37,769 bases of DNA from CAZHUM01 sp046484045 (GCA_046484045.1 JAWOBZ010000034.1:1-37769), one strand, 5' to 3'; shown: positions 8,632-17,510, counted from the first letter of the stretch. Made by a program: numbers and translations. The notes: generated from the letters alone by a model not told the origin.

Positions 8632-9946
8632 TTTGACAACGGCGATAATAGTATCTGTTTTGATCTTTATCGCCACATATATAGGTATACTGAGTAAGAA
8701 GATAGACAGAACGATAGCAGCGATCTCTGGCGCAGTCTCCATGATAATCGTTGGACATATATTCGGATTTTACGACCAAAGCGTATCTTACATCGCTTTC
8801 AGGTACATCGATTTCAATACCTTGGGCCTCCTACTGGGGATGATGATAATAGTCGGATTGCTGGGTGATACTGGATTCTTTGAGTACCTTGCTGTCAAAA
8901 CAGCAAAGATGTCCAATGGAAGTTATTACCGACTCCTTGCACTGTTCGTGCTTGTTACCGCGTTCACTTCAGCTTTTTTGGATAACGTAACCACCGTTCT
9001 TTTGATGGCACCGGTGACCATATCGATAGCAAAAGAATTGGATATAAACCCGGTGCCATTTCTAATGGCAGAAGTGATATCTTCTAATATAGGAGGAACA
9101 GCCACCCTGATCGGGGATCCACCGAATATAATGATCGGGAGCGCGGCAAACCTCCATTTCAGCCAATTTATCATCTATCTTGCACCTATCGTTATGATAG
9201 TCCTTTTCGTGGTATTACTCATCTTCGAGCTGATCTTCAAAGACATACTCGAGGAGGACATGAAAAACTTTGAGAAGGTCACGGCAATGGAAGAAAGCGA
9301 GTTTATCAAGGACTGGGGGATGTTCAAGAAAACATTATGGGTCCTCCTTTTTACCTTGATTTTATTTTCCTTCCATCATGTCATCGGTATCGAGCCTTGG
9401 TTGGTAGCTATAACCGGTGCAAGTTTACTCCTTTTATTATCCTTATCGGACCCTGAGCAAGCACTAGAACACGTCCATTGGACCACCCTACTTTTCTTCA
9501 TCGGTTTGTTCATAATAGTCGGCGGTCTGTATGAAGCGGGAGTTATCAATTTGTTAGCAAGTGAGATGGAGATAGCTAGTGGGGGCAATATCGTTTTAGC
9601 TTTATTCATCGTTATCATGGCCAGCGGTATATTTGCGATGATAGTGGGCAACATACCGGCGGCTATTACATTGATTCCAGCTGTCGGTCTGTTCATCGAG
9701 AACAGCGGGATAGGGACTGGTTATCCCATAAATCCGCTTTGGTGGGCACTTTCTTTAGGGGCATGTTTCGGGGGAAATGGAACCCTTATCAGCGCACCAG
9801 CTAATCTGATAGTTTCTAATTTCGCCGAAAAGAAAGGGTATTACATATCCTTCAAAGAATTTACCAAGCTGGGCTTACCGATCACCCTCTTCTCTCTCCT
9901 ATTCTCATTTTTCCTTCTGTGGATATTTTTTATAGTGCTGATGTAG
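8624..9946 (+). CDS. ArsB/NhaD-family membrane permease
   Basis: This is a 440-residue polytopic membrane protein with about 11-12 hydrophobic segments, starting at a GTG at 8624 that overlaps the USP gene by 8 bases. The central sequence FLDNVTTVLLMAPVTISIA and the IGGTATLIGDPPNIMIGS loop are the signature of the ion transporter superfamily containing ArsB, NhaD and the P protein. A second matching repeat is seen near the C-terminus (GACFGGNGTLISAPANLIVS). The transported ion (Na+/H+, arsenite or an organic anion) cannot be read from the sequence. A TTG at 8633 is an alternative start. The overlap with the USP gene points to a regulated two-component transport unit. Confidence 0.87.
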   Translation: MTDLTTAIIVSVLIFIATYIGILSKKIDRTIAAISGAVSMIIVGHIFGFYDQSVSYIAFRYIDFNTLGLLLGMMIIVGLLGDTGFFEYLAVKTAKMSNGSYYRLLALFVLVTAFTSAFLDNVTTVLLMAPVTISIAKELDINPVPFLMAEVISSNIGGTATLIGDPPNIMIGSAANLHFSQFIIYLAPIVMIVLFVVLLIFELIFKDILEEDMKNFEKVTAMEESEFIKDWGMFKKTLWVLLFTLILFSFHHVIGIEPWLVAITGASLLLLLSLSDPEQALEHVHWTTLLFFIGLFIIVGGLYEAGVINLLASEMEIASGGNIVLALFIVIMASGIFAMIVGNIPAAITLIPAVGLFIENSGIGTGYPINPLWWALSLGACFGGNGTLISAPANLIVSNFAEKKGYYISFKEFTKLGLPITLFSLLFSFFLLWIFFIVLM

Positions 9947-9950
9947 AATT

Positions 9951-11207
9951 TTATAGGTATAGTTTATTGTAAACCGCGTTCCTACCGAGCTCAACTTCTA
10001 TCTCGAGCAGTCTGTTGTATTTAGCGGTTCTTTCACTCCTTGCAGGTGCGCCGGATTTTATCTGGCTGCATGAAAGTGCTACAGATAGATCCCCTATAAA
10101 ATCATCCGTGGTTTCACCAGAGCGATGGGAAACCATCACGTTGTAACCGTTGTTCATGGCGAGTGAAGCCGCTTCTAGAGATTCTGTGAGGGTGCCGATC
10201 TGATTTACTTTGAGTAGAAGAGCATTACATGCACCCCTTTCTATGCCTTCTTTGATTATGCTCGGATTCGTAACGAAGATGTCGTCTCCGACTATCTGGA
10301 CTTTGTCTCCTATCTCTTCCGTGAGTTGGACAAAACCATCCCAATCGTCCTCTGCAAGTGGATCTTCCAATGAGATCAAGGGGTACTCGTCTATCAATCG
10401 TTCGTAGAATTCCACCATATCCATATTTATCAGGTCTTTACCTCCGAAGATGTAAGATCCTTCTTCGTAGAATTCCGAGGCCGCCGCGTCTATAGCCAGT
10501 TTGACTTCGTCGGTGTATCCGCACTCATCTATGGCCTCCATAATCAGATCGAAGGGTTCGAGTGGGTCGGTAAGAGGTGGTGCGTATCCTCCTTCGTCTC
10601 CTATATTGGTTGCACTTGGACCGTACCTTTTTTGAATCAGATCCCCCAGAGCGTGATAGATCTCAGCACCCATCCTCATGGCTTCTTTAAAACTCTTGGC
10701 ACCTATTGGAGCGATCATGTACTCCTGGATGTCTAATTCGTTCCCGGCGTGCTCCCCTCCGTTCAAAACGTTCATGAACGGGACAGGCAGTACCCTGTCA
10801 TTTGGTCTACCAAGATAATGATAAAGCGGAACGTCGACTGCTGCTGATGCGGCTCTAGCCGCGGCCATGGACACCGCCAAGATAGCGTTGGCACCCAAAT
10901 TAGATTTGTTCTCCGTGCCGTCCAACTCCAGCATCAACTCATCGATATTTTTTTGGTTCCTAACGTCAAAACCTATTATGTTCGGTGCGATCTCCTCGTG
11001 GATATTCTTTATGGCGGTCTGGACTCCTTTTCCTCCGTACCTGTCTCCACCGTCTCTCAGTTCCAATGCTTCCCTACTCCCCGTGGACGCTCCCGATGGA
11101 ACGGCAGCCTCCCCGTATGAGATGGGGGTTTCTACCAGCGCTTTAACCGTTGGATTACCTCTTGAATCCAAGATCTCCATAGCCTGTACCGATTCTATTT
11201 CATACAT
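9951..11207 (-). CDS. eno: Enolase
   Basis: The 418-residue enolase converts 2-phosphoglycerate to phosphoenolpyruvate. The chosen start is the ATG at 11207, giving MYEIESVQAMEILDSRGNPT, the conserved enolase N-terminus; the extra upstream in-frame codons have no homology to enolases. Further signatures are GASTGSREALELRD, the Mg2+ ligand region SLEDPLAEDDWD, GDDIFVTNP, the lysine in LLLKVNQIGT and VSHRSGETTDDFI. A TATA-like CTTTTTATCC box about 35 bases upstream lies inside the end of the preceding gene, so enolase can be transcribed independently. Confidence 0.96.
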   Translation of the reverse strand: MYEIESVQAMEILDSRGNPTVKALVETPISYGEAAVPSGASTGSREALELRDGGDRYGGKGVQTAIKNIHEEIAPNIIGFDVRNQKNIDELMLELDGTENKSNLGANAILAVSMAAARAASAAVDVPLYHYLGRPNDRVLPVPFMNVLNGGEHAGNELDIQEYMIAPIGAKSFKEAMRMGAEIYHALGDLIQKRYGPSATNIGDEGGYAPPLTDPLEPFDLIMEAIDECGYTDEVKLAIDAAASEFYEEGSYIFGGKDLINMDMVEFYERLIDEYPLISLEDPLAEDDWDGFVQLTEEIGDKVQIVGDDIFVTNPSIIKEGIERGACNALLLKVNQIGTLTESLEAASLAMNNGYNVMVSHRSGETTDDFIGDLSVALSCSQIKSGAPARSERTAKYNRLLEIEVELGRNAVYNKLYL

Positions 11208-11226
11208 GATATTACCATATAGGGTA

Positions 11227-11676
11227 TTAGTATGCAGGATAAAAAGTTTGTTTTTCTTGGGTGAAGATCTCATCCTCGTAGTGAATTTTGATGTGGATCA
11301 TGTATTCCTCTTCATACTGAGGAGTAAAATCGATGGTGAATTCATCCGTTTTCCTACCATCTACAGTTATATCCATCTCACCATCACCTCCTTCTGCGTA
11401 CTTATTACCGTCCTTCGTGTAGATCTTCCACTCGAGGACGGCTTCTCCCTCTGGTCCGCCTAGATTGGATACATATACGTGGGCAGTGTAATCATCACCG
11501 TGGTTTTCATAGTATATCTCGTCTTGTATCTTGAAATAAGGTTGATTCTCCGGACCTATCTTGTTGATCAAGAAAGCGAATACACCGGTAAGTATGATCA
11601 ATATGATTATGAAGATGACGAAGAACCACTCTGGACCCGATAAAGTTTTATCGTTTTTCATCTTTTTCTTGTTCAT
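11227..11676 (-). CDS. Membrane-anchored beta-domain protein, unknown function
   Basis: I do not recognise a family. The 149-residue protein has one N-terminal transmembrane helix (about residues 17-38: WFFVIFIIILIILTGVFAFL) and an outward domain of about 100 residues rich in alternating beta-strand patterns, with an NLGGPEGEAVLEWKIY strand. That strand resembles the Ig/CARDB-like 'ends in a tension-free strand pair' motifs of archaeal surface proteins. Its ATG overlaps the stop of the upstream gene by 4 bases (ATGA), so the two are translationally coupled. Its domain shares the EGE[IA][VI][VL]EW[KM] pattern with the upstream protein (GEIIVEWMLM), suggesting an old duplication. Confidence 0.72.
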   Translation of the reverse strand: MNKKKMKNDKTLSGPEWFFVIFIIILIILTGVFAFLINKIGPENQPYFKIQDEIYYENHGDDYTAHVYVSNLGGPEGEAVLEWKIYTKDGNKYAEGGDGEMDITVDGRKTDEFTIDFTPQYEEEYMIHIKIHYEDEIFTQEKQTFYPAY

Positions 11677-12353
11677 TTTTCCTCCTCCAGGTTTACCGGG
11701 ATCCTTTCTTCTTTCCGCTTTTTGTTATTCTGTCCGGATTGTCTCCTTTTATAGATCACGAATAGGATTATCACGATGGAAATCGGGATAAATAGACTGC
11801 TGAACTCGGGTATCGTTTCCGCTTCCGGTTCTCCTTCACTCACCTCGCTCTCGGACACTTCGAGAAACTGCCTATATTCATATGACAGTAAGCCTTCCTG
11901 GTAAGCTCTGTAAGCGAGGATATACCGCCCCACCGATACGTTAAAATCCAGAGTTACCTCCTCTTCTTCGTCAACATCCAATCCATCAATGGAATTCGTG
12001 CCTTTCTTAAGAAAATGATTATGTCCCGCCCCTACGCTTTCCATCAACATCCATTCTACTATTATCTCTCCAGTTGATTTTTTTCCTTCGTTAATTACCA
12101 CTACGTCTACAGTAAAACTCGCATTAGTTCCATCTGAATCTTGAAATTGGAAGTAGGCGTTTTTGATCTCGACCTGAGGACCTTTTTTATAATCCATCCA
12201 AGACAAATACCCGTATACCCCCATAGATAAAACAACTATCAGAAGCAGGACGAATATCACTAAAAAGGTGATGAATATCTTACTTGACCTTCCTTCTTCT
12301 CCTCTCTGCCAGTATCTGTGTTTCTCCTCCTTATCGTTTTCCTCACCGGCCAT
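11673..12353 (-). CDS. Membrane protein with beta-domain and PEF-like C-terminal segment
   Basis: The 226-residue protein has a charged cytoplasmic N-terminus, a first transmembrane helix at about residues 25-50, and a beta-rich external domain. It has a second hydrophobic helix near residues 183-202, preceded by IPEFSSLFIP and followed by KRR. The IPEFS..-hydrophobic-RR pattern is that of archaeal PEF/PGF-type sorting signals, but here about 20 more basic and acidic residues follow. It may therefore be a plain anchor rather than a processed signal. A TATA-like ATATATACC about 25-30 bases upstream suggests a leaderless start. It is divergent from the aminotransferase at 12462 and coupled to the downstream gene by ATGA. 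Function is unknown. Confidence 0.72.
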   Translation of the reverse strand: MAGEENDKEEKHRYWQRGEEGRSSKIFITFLVIFVLLLIVVLSMGVYGYLSWMDYKKGPQVEIKNAYFQFQDSDGTNASFTVDVVVINEGKKSTGEIIVEWMLMESVGAGHNHFLKKGTNSIDGLDVDEEEEVTLDFNVSVGRYILAYRAYQEGLLSYEYRQFLEVSESEVSEGEPEAETIPEFSSLFIPISIVIILFVIYKRRQSGQNNKKRKEERIPVNLEEEK

Positions 12354-12441
12354 TGCGGGTATATATATTAAATGGTATATATTATCTTCGCTTATATATC
12401 ACATAATTGATATTCTCCTAGCAACAGAAATTTCTTAAACT

Positions 12442-12452
12442 CCCTTTTATAT
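12442..12452 (+). promoter_or_regulatory. TATA box of the DegT-type aminotransferase gene
   Basis: CTTTTATATAC lies about 15-20 bases before the ATG at 12462, with no Shine-Dalgarno site between. The message is probably leaderless or nearly so. Confidence 0.4.
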
Positions 12453-12461
12453 ACCCCTTCG

Positions 12462-13556
12462 ATGAACGGTAAGATACCGGCTGCAAGGCCGGACATCGGT
12501 GAGGAAGAGAAAGAAGCCGTTATGGAGGTCCTGGAATCTGGGCAAATAGCCATGGGGCCGAAGGTCAAGGAATTCGAAGAGAAATTTGCATCGTATATCG
12601 GCGTCGAAGAAGCTGTCGCCGTATCGTCTGGAACCGCCGCTCTCCATCTGTCCTTATTAGCTGCCGGAGTCGGCATTGGGGATGAAGTTATTGTCACTCC
12701 TTATAGTTTCTTTTCAAGCGTATCCATGGTTATGGCGGTTGGTGCCGTACCCGTCTTTGTGGATATAGATAAAGATACTTTTTGCGTCGATCCAGAAAAG
12801 ATAGAGGATAAGGTATCGGATGATACGAAGGCGATCTTACCCGTGCATCTCTACGGTCATCCAGCGGAGATGGGTGTGATAAACGGAATAGCCGAGGAGA
12901 AAGGACTAATCGTTATCGAGGATGCATGCCAAGCACACGGTGCGGAGTACAATGGTGTAAAGGTCGGCGGCATAGGAGATATGGGGTGCTTTTCCTTCTA
13001 CGCTACCAAGAACATGATAACCGGAGAGGGCGGGATGGTCACCGCGGATGATCATACATTGGCCAACGAGGTCAGGAAGTTAAGAGAACACGGCAGGGTT
13101 GCTAGGGGAAGATACACTAGGGTCGGTTACAACTACCTCATGACCGATGTTGAGGCAGCCATAGGGATAGTCCAATTGGGTAAATTGGACGAGATGAACG
13201 AAAAGAGAAGAGAGAACGCAGAGCGGTTGAACAACGAACTTCAAAAACTCGAAGAAGAGAATATCGTAAAGACTCCCTTGGAAAAGGAGAACTGCAAACA
13301 CGTTTATCATCAATACGCCCTCAGAGTGCCCTCTGAAAAGAGAAACAGGATCATAGCCAGCATGCAGAAAGCGGGGATCCAGGTGAGAACCGGTTATGAG
13401 GTTCCGATCTATGAACAGGAAGCGATCGGCTTAGACGCCGAATGCCCGGAGACCGTTTTGGCGTGTGACGAAGTAATCTGGCTACCCATTCACCACCTTT
13501 TAGAAGGACAGCATGTCAGCAGGATGGCTTGGGGTTTGGAACAGTTCTTGTTGTAG
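12462..13556 (+). CDS. DegT/DnrJ/EryC1/StrS-family PLP aminotransferase
   Basis: The protein is 364 residues, the usual length for sugar aminotransferases of this family. The PLP site is Lys183 in FYATKNMITGEGG, preceded by the cofactor-stacking GTAALHLSLL loop (near residue 57) and the acidic EDACQAHGAEYNG segment, where Asp binds the pyridine nitrogen. Family members transfer an amino group from glutamate to a nucleotide-linked keto-sugar in surface glycan synthesis. The exact sugar cannot be deduced, and no other sugar genes adjoin it, which is unusual for this family. It is followed by priL after 45 bases. Confidence 0.9.
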   Translation: MNGKIPAARPDIGEEEKEAVMEVLESGQIAMGPKVKEFEEKFASYIGVEEAVAVSSGTAALHLSLLAAGVGIGDEVIVTPYSFFSSVSMVMAVGAVPVFVDIDKDTFCVDPEKIEDKVSDDTKAILPVHLYGHPAEMGVINGIAEEKGLIVIEDACQAHGAEYNGVKVGGIGDMGCFSFYATKNMITGEGGMVTADDHTLANEVRKLREHGRVARGRYTRVGYNYLMTDVEAAIGIVQLGKLDEMNEKRRENAERLNNELQKLEEENIVKTPLEKENCKHVYHQYALRVPSEKRNRIIASMQKAGIQVRTGYEVPIYEQEAIGLDAECPETVLACDEVIWLPIHHLLEGQHVSRMAWGLEQFLL

Positions 13557-13601
13557 ATAAAAATAATAACTGTTAAGTAAGCAGTTGAATATAACATATA
13601 T

Positions 13602-14726
13602 ATGCCCTCTAGCGGCACCGCAGAAGAAAATTTTTCAGAAAGATGGACGAGATCTAATTGGGCCCTAGATGACCTTCTCAAATACCCTTTTCTAGAAGAA
13701 GCTAGAGAATATATTAAAATCAAAGGTCCGTCGCTGGAAGAGATCATAGGGGACAGCGGTTGGGGTATGGTGAGGAATCGGGGTAAGAATAGAGTTTTGG
13801 AAACGATCGTTGAGGGTAGAGTTCTAGATCCACGGGTATCGGACGAAGTCGAAAAAGAGGTCGAGCTGTTCTCTTATCCGATAGCTAGGATCTTGGTATC
13901 ATGTGTAGCAGATAATTATCTAGTAAGAAGATATTCCCTGGGGGAAAGCGAGAGGATGACGAAAAATATGCTCGACGAGCCCGGGGAGAAGGTAATAGCG
14001 CTGGGGAAGGAACTTGGGACTACTGTAATAAGAGATAGCGATGAGTTCCTGATGTCATTCATAGATTATCTGGAGTACACAAAGAACCTTAAAGCGTCGG
14101 AATGGAAACTGGTCAATCAAGACTTAAGGGAAGGATACGTCGTTCTACCTAAGAAACGGCTGGTCAGGGTGTTCAAGGAGAAGATAATGGAGGACATGAT
14201 AGAAGAACTTCCCCGACCCGTGACCGATGCCCTGATAAATGAATTCAAACCTCAGGTGGAAGAGATCAAAAAGGTTCTGGAAGAGAAAAGGGCCGACTTC
14301 GAAAGCGTTGATCTAGGTAGGGTGGAAACAGATCTATTTCCGCCCTGCATCAAGAAGATGCTGGCCCTCCAGAAAGAAGGTGTGAATCTTTCCCATGAAG
14401 CCAGGTTCGCACTCACTGCCTTTTTACACAAGGTCGGGCTGTCCGAAAAGCAGATAATCGCTGTATTCAGCGAATCTCCCGATTTCGATGTAGACCTTGC
14501 ACAGTACCAGATCGAGCATATCATCGGCGATATATCCGGGACAGAGTACACACCCCCTGGATGCGGCCTGATGAAGACCAACGGTATCTGTTACGACCCC
14601 GATAGACTGTGTGAACAGGATTGGATGACACATCCACTCACATACTACTCCGTCAAGAAAAAAGACAAGAGGAAGAATCCAGAGAAGTATGAAGAGGATG
14701 AAGAAAAACAAGATGACGAGGAATGA
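13602..14726 (+). CDS. priL: DNA primase large subunit PriL
   Basis: This 374-residue protein is the archaeal/eukaryotic-type large primase subunit. With PriS it makes RNA primers for DNA replication. It is recognised by the four cysteines that hold the [4Fe-4S] cluster: Cys249 (LFPPC), Cys321 (PPGCG), Cys330 (NGICYDPD) and Cys337 (RLCEQDW). The N-terminal helical half is also typical (WALDDLLKYPFLEEAREYI; SYPIARILVSCVADNYLVRRY). The C-terminal 25 residues are very acidic and lysine-rich. An AT-rich box lies at 13560-13570 and there is no Shine-Dalgarno site. PriS is not in this window. Confidence 0.93.
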   Translation: MPSSGTAEENFSERWTRSNWALDDLLKYPFLEEAREYIKIKGPSLEEIIGDSGWGMVRNRGKNRVLETIVEGRVLDPRVSDEVEKEVELFSYPIARILVSCVADNYLVRRYSLGESERMTKNMLDEPGEKVIALGKELGTTVIRDSDEFLMSFIDYLEYTKNLKASEWKLVNQDLREGYVVLPKKRLVRVFKEKIMEDMIEELPRPVTDALINEFKPQVEEIKKVLEEKRADFESVDLGRVETDLFPPCIKKMLALQKEGVNLSHEARFALTAFLHKVGLSEKQIIAVFSESPDFDVDLAQYQIEHIIGDISGTEYTPPGCGLMKTNGICYDPDRLCEQDWMTHPLTYYSVKKKDKRKNPEKYEEDEEKQDDEE

Positions 14727-14729
14727 AAC

Positions 14730-14933
14730 TCACCGTCTTATTTTACCTTCTTGTTCGAGCTTTTTCCATTCGTAGGTCATCTTATCAGATACTATATTGG
14801 GAGGACGTTTGTTGACACCGAAAGTTAATCGCACTCCCCAGATCATTATCGCTGCACTCAAGAAAAGGAAAAGACAGTATGGATACCAAAGGTAAGAGAT
14901 GATGAACAGTATAAATCCTGCAGATGTAACCAC
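14730..14933 (-). CDS. Small two-helix membrane protein
   Basis: The protein has 67 residues from the GTG at 14933, with two hydrophobic helices (GFILFIISYLW and LFLFLSAAIMIW) and a basic tail ending KKLEQEGKIRR. I do not recognise a family. It lies downstream of the phosphatidyltransferase gene on the same strand with a 50-base gap, suggesting one message. The frame stays open upstream to 14967 without an ATG. A strong AAGGTGATG site at 14971-14979 is placed for an ATA codon at 14966, giving a 78-residue product that begins KPFKERLPGIV, whereas the GTG at 14933 has only a weak GGGG before it. The start is therefore uncertain. Confidence 0.6.
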   Translation of the reverse strand: MVTSAGFILFIISYLWYPYCLFLFLSAAIMIWGVRLTFGVNKRPPNIVSDKMTYEWKKLEQEGKIRR

Positions 14934-14983
14934 TATCCCCGGTAAACGTTCTTTAAATGGTTTTATGAGTCATCACCTTCATT

Positions 14984-15619
14984 CTACTCTTTCTTTTTCA
15001 ACTCTCTCCATGATGAGATACCTCTGTGGACGGCCGTTAAATGACCCGTTACCGCGAGCCAGATCATCAACAATTCCATGAAACCGATCCTGTATTCGAA
15101 GACCATGAAACGTGTCGTGTAGAAGATATCCAATACCACGAAAACTATAGGGACGAAGATCAGCAGTATCAATCTATCGGCTCGACCTGCGATCCCTCCG
15201 TAGTTCCTTCCCACTCCCACAGCGTGTGCCTGGGTCCCCATATAACTCGTCATCAGTACCCCTAGAAGTGCGAGAAAGCCTATCCATAGCCTGGACAGCG
15301 GGCCGAAGGCGATGCCTCCGATTATGAATATATCCGCATATCGATCGAAGGCGTGGTCCAGGAAATCTCCCTTTTTTGAGGCTTTGCCGGCCAGCTTTGC
15401 CACCCTTCCGTCCAGTGCATCGAAGAATGAGTTGAAAAGCACCATGAAGGCTCCGAGTAGTATGAAGAGGTTGGACTCCGCCAAGTAAAAGAACACGCCA
15501 GCTAAAACAGCGGATAACAGCGCGATCCACGTCAGTAGGTTTGGGTTCACGTTCCGAAATTTCTTAGCTACCGGTAGCAACACGACCTCTGCCTTATCCC
15601 TGTGGCTGTCCAATACCAT
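14984..15619 (-). CDS. CDP-alcohol phosphatidyltransferase (archaetidylinositol-phosphate-synthase-like)
   Basis: The 211-residue integral membrane enzyme has about five to six helices. The CDP-alcohol motif D-x2-D-G-x2-A-R-x8-G-x3-D-x3-D is seen, with small variation, as DALDGRVAKLAG then KGDFLDHAFDRYAD. The family joins a head-group alcohol to a CDP-activated lipid. In archaea this member often makes archaetidylinositol phosphate from CDP-archaeol. The alcohol is an inference. The gene starts at an ATG at 15619 just after the kinase gene (stop at 15654), with which it may be transcribed. Confidence 0.86.
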   Translation of the reverse strand: MVLDSHRDKAEVVLLPVAKKFRNVNPNLLTWIALLSAVLAGVFFYLAESNLFILLGAFMVLFNSFFDALDGRVAKLAGKASKKGDFLDHAFDRYADIFIIGGIAFGPLSRLWIGFLALLGVLMTSYMGTQAHAVGVGRNYGGIAGRADRLILLIFVPIVFVVLDIFYTTRFMVFEYRIGFMELLMIWLAVTGHLTAVHRGISSWRELKKKE

Positions 15620-15653
15620 CTATAGGTCAATAGAAATACAACTATAAAATTGT

Positions 15654-16172
15654 TTATGAATCTATATATTTCGTCCAATCAACACCGCCAGGGAGATATT
15701 TTTCGGTGTTTCCCTCCAATATCTCGATTATAGACTCCTTGACTTCTTCTGGTTCTTTATTCGTCGTGTCGATCTCGTAAATGTGTTCTCCTTGTTGAAG
15801 CGACTCTATCAATATTACATCCATGGTTTCGGCTTCTAGGTTTTCCCTTTTCTTCTTTTCCGGCCAATCTTTAGAAGCCATACGCTCTTTCAATTTATCA
15901 GGCCTACACCTTAGTACGATTATCCGTGATATATCTAGGCGATGGGACAGATGACCCTCTACTATATCATGAGGAGGTGCATCTTTTTCATAGATAAGCT
16001 TCAATCTCTCTATGTCCACTTCGTAGGTATCTCTATCTTCATCCCTATTTCCCCTTAAACCGTTTTCATGGATGAATTTGTTTAAGTCTAGAACCCTGTA
16101 TCCTTCATTTCTGAGTTCATCAGCAGCGGTGGTTTTTCCAACTCCAGGGGTTCCAGTTAGAGCCGTCGTCAT
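15654..16172 (-). CDS. Adenylate kinase of the AK6/Fap7 type
   Basis: The protein is 172 residues from the ATG at 16172 (MTTALTGTPGVGKTTAADEL), the normal start of archaeal AK6-like kinases. An in-frame ATG at 16229 would add 19 unconserved residues and lies upstream of the TATA box. The P-loop is GTPGVGKTT at residues 7-15. LDLNKF matches the AMP-binding region, and VEGHLSHRL with VLRCRPDKL matches AK6. The family phosphorylates AMP and helps late small-subunit ribosome assembly with uS11. The minus-strand TATATATCAC at about 16192-16201 places the transcript start next to the ATG, so the gene is probably leaderless. It is divergent from xseA. Confidence 0.87.
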   Translation of the reverse strand: MTTALTGTPGVGKTTAADELRNEGYRVLDLNKFIHENGLRGNRDEDRDTYEVDIERLKLIYEKDAPPHDIVEGHLSHRLDISRIIVLRCRPDKLKERMASKDWPEKKKRENLEAETMDVILIESLQQGEHIYEIDTTNKEPEEVKESIIEILEGNTEKYLPGGVDWTKYIDS

Positions 16173-16274
16173 ATTACTCGATTGAAGTGTGTGATATATA
16201 TCTTTATAGCAACTTTTACTTTCACACACCCGTGTTCCACAACTATTTATAGTATTTAAATAATTATTTTACGG

Positions 16275-17510
16275 ATGGAAAACACAGATGAAAAGGAGTT
16301 TGGACAGAACATATTCTCGGTCACCGATTTGAACCTTTACGTCAAATCACTTCTGATAAGAGATGAAAATCTCCAGGACCTGTGGGTAAGGGGAGAGATA
16401 TCGAATTTCTCACATCACAATAAGGAACATATGTACTTCTCTCTAAAGGACGATAACAGTGAGATTAAATGTGTTATGTTTCACGGCGATAACAAGGACC
16501 TAGAATTCGAACCCGAGGAGGGGATGGATGTTCTCTGCAGAGGTTCCGTTAGTCTGTACACTCCTAGAGGTAGCTACCAGGTGATAATCAAAGAGATGGT
16601 CCTGGGCGGTATCGGAAAACTTTACTTGGCATATGAAAAGTTAAAGTCCAGACTGGAAGAGGAGGGGCTTTTCTCGGATGAATACAAGAAAGATATCCCT
16701 TTTTTACCCACGAGGGTGGGTATTGTTACTTCCCAGGAAGGCGCTGCTTTGAGGGACATAGTCAGTGTTTTGAAAAGACGGTATGAGAATATCGACATAC
16801 TCTTATCTCCGACACCCGTTCAAGGGAAGGATGCGGCTTCTCAGATCGCTGATGCCATCGAATTGATAGATAATAAAGTGGATTTGATAATAGTCAGTAG
16901 AGGTGGGGGATCAATAGAGGACCTCTGGTGCTTCAATGAGGAAGAAGTGGCAAGAGCTGTATTCGATGCGGAAATTCCGATCATATCAGCCGTGGGTCAT
17001 GAGACCGATTTTTTAATATCGGATTTCGTAGCGGATCACAGATCTCCGACACCTTCGGCTGCAGCGGAAAAAGCGGTCCCTGAAAAGGAAGAATTGAAAA
17101 GGGGGATGGCGAAAGAAAAAGTGAGGCTGAACACGGCCCTTTCAAATATGATTACCGAATTCAGAAGAAAACTTGAAGAGCTATCATCCAGTCCGATCTA
17201 TCTCAGACCGGAGATGCTGATTGAGGAACATATACAAAGGATGGATGACCTCCATAACGAGCTTGTTAGAAATCTAAAGATAAATATCGATACGTTGCAA
17301 AATCGATTCACCGTCCAGAAAGAAAGACTGAAAGCCCTAGGGCCATTCGAAACAATGGACAGGGGATTCGCGATCGTACAGGATGAAAGTGGAGTGTTCG
17401 TCAAAAAGATCGAAGATATAGCGATGGGAGACCGGGTAACGATAAAATTTTGTGACGGAGATGCAAAAGCAGAGATCAAAGAGGTGAAAAAATGTCAGAA
17501 GAAGAAATAG
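16275..17510 (+). CDS. xseA: Exodeoxyribonuclease VII large subunit
   Basis: The 411-residue protein matches XseA throughout. It has an N-terminal OB-fold domain (LWVRGEISNFSHHNKEHMYF) and the catalytic core with GIVTSQEGAALRDI and VSRGGGSIEDLW. The motif VGHETDFLISDFVADHRSPTPSAA is also present (given here in parts: VGHETDFLISDF and DHRSPTPSAA). A coiled-coil C-terminal half ends with a small beta domain (MDRGFAIVQDE). The enzyme degrades single-stranded DNA from both ends. It is a bacterial-type enzyme found in some archaeal lineages, so transfer from bacteria is likely. It overlaps xseB by 19 bases. A CTATTTATAG box 25-30 bases upstream suggests a leaderless start. Confidence 0.95.
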   Translation: MENTDEKEFGQNIFSVTDLNLYVKSLLIRDENLQDLWVRGEISNFSHHNKEHMYFSLKDDNSEIKCVMFHGDNKDLEFEPEEGMDVLCRGSVSLYTPRGSYQVIIKEMVLGGIGKLYLAYEKLKSRLEEEGLFSDEYKKDIPFLPTRVGIVTSQEGAALRDIVSVLKRRYENIDILLSPTPVQGKDAASQIADAIELIDNKVDLIIVSRGGGSIEDLWCFNEEEVARAVFDAEIPIISAVGHETDFLISDFVADHRSPTPSAAAEKAVPEKEELKRGMAKEKVRLNTALSNMITEFRRKLEELSSSPIYLRPEMLIEEHIQRMDDLHNELVRNLKINIDTLQNRFTVQKERLKALGPFETMDRGFAIVQDESGVFVKKIEDIAMGDRVTIKFCDGDAKAEIKEVKKCQKKK

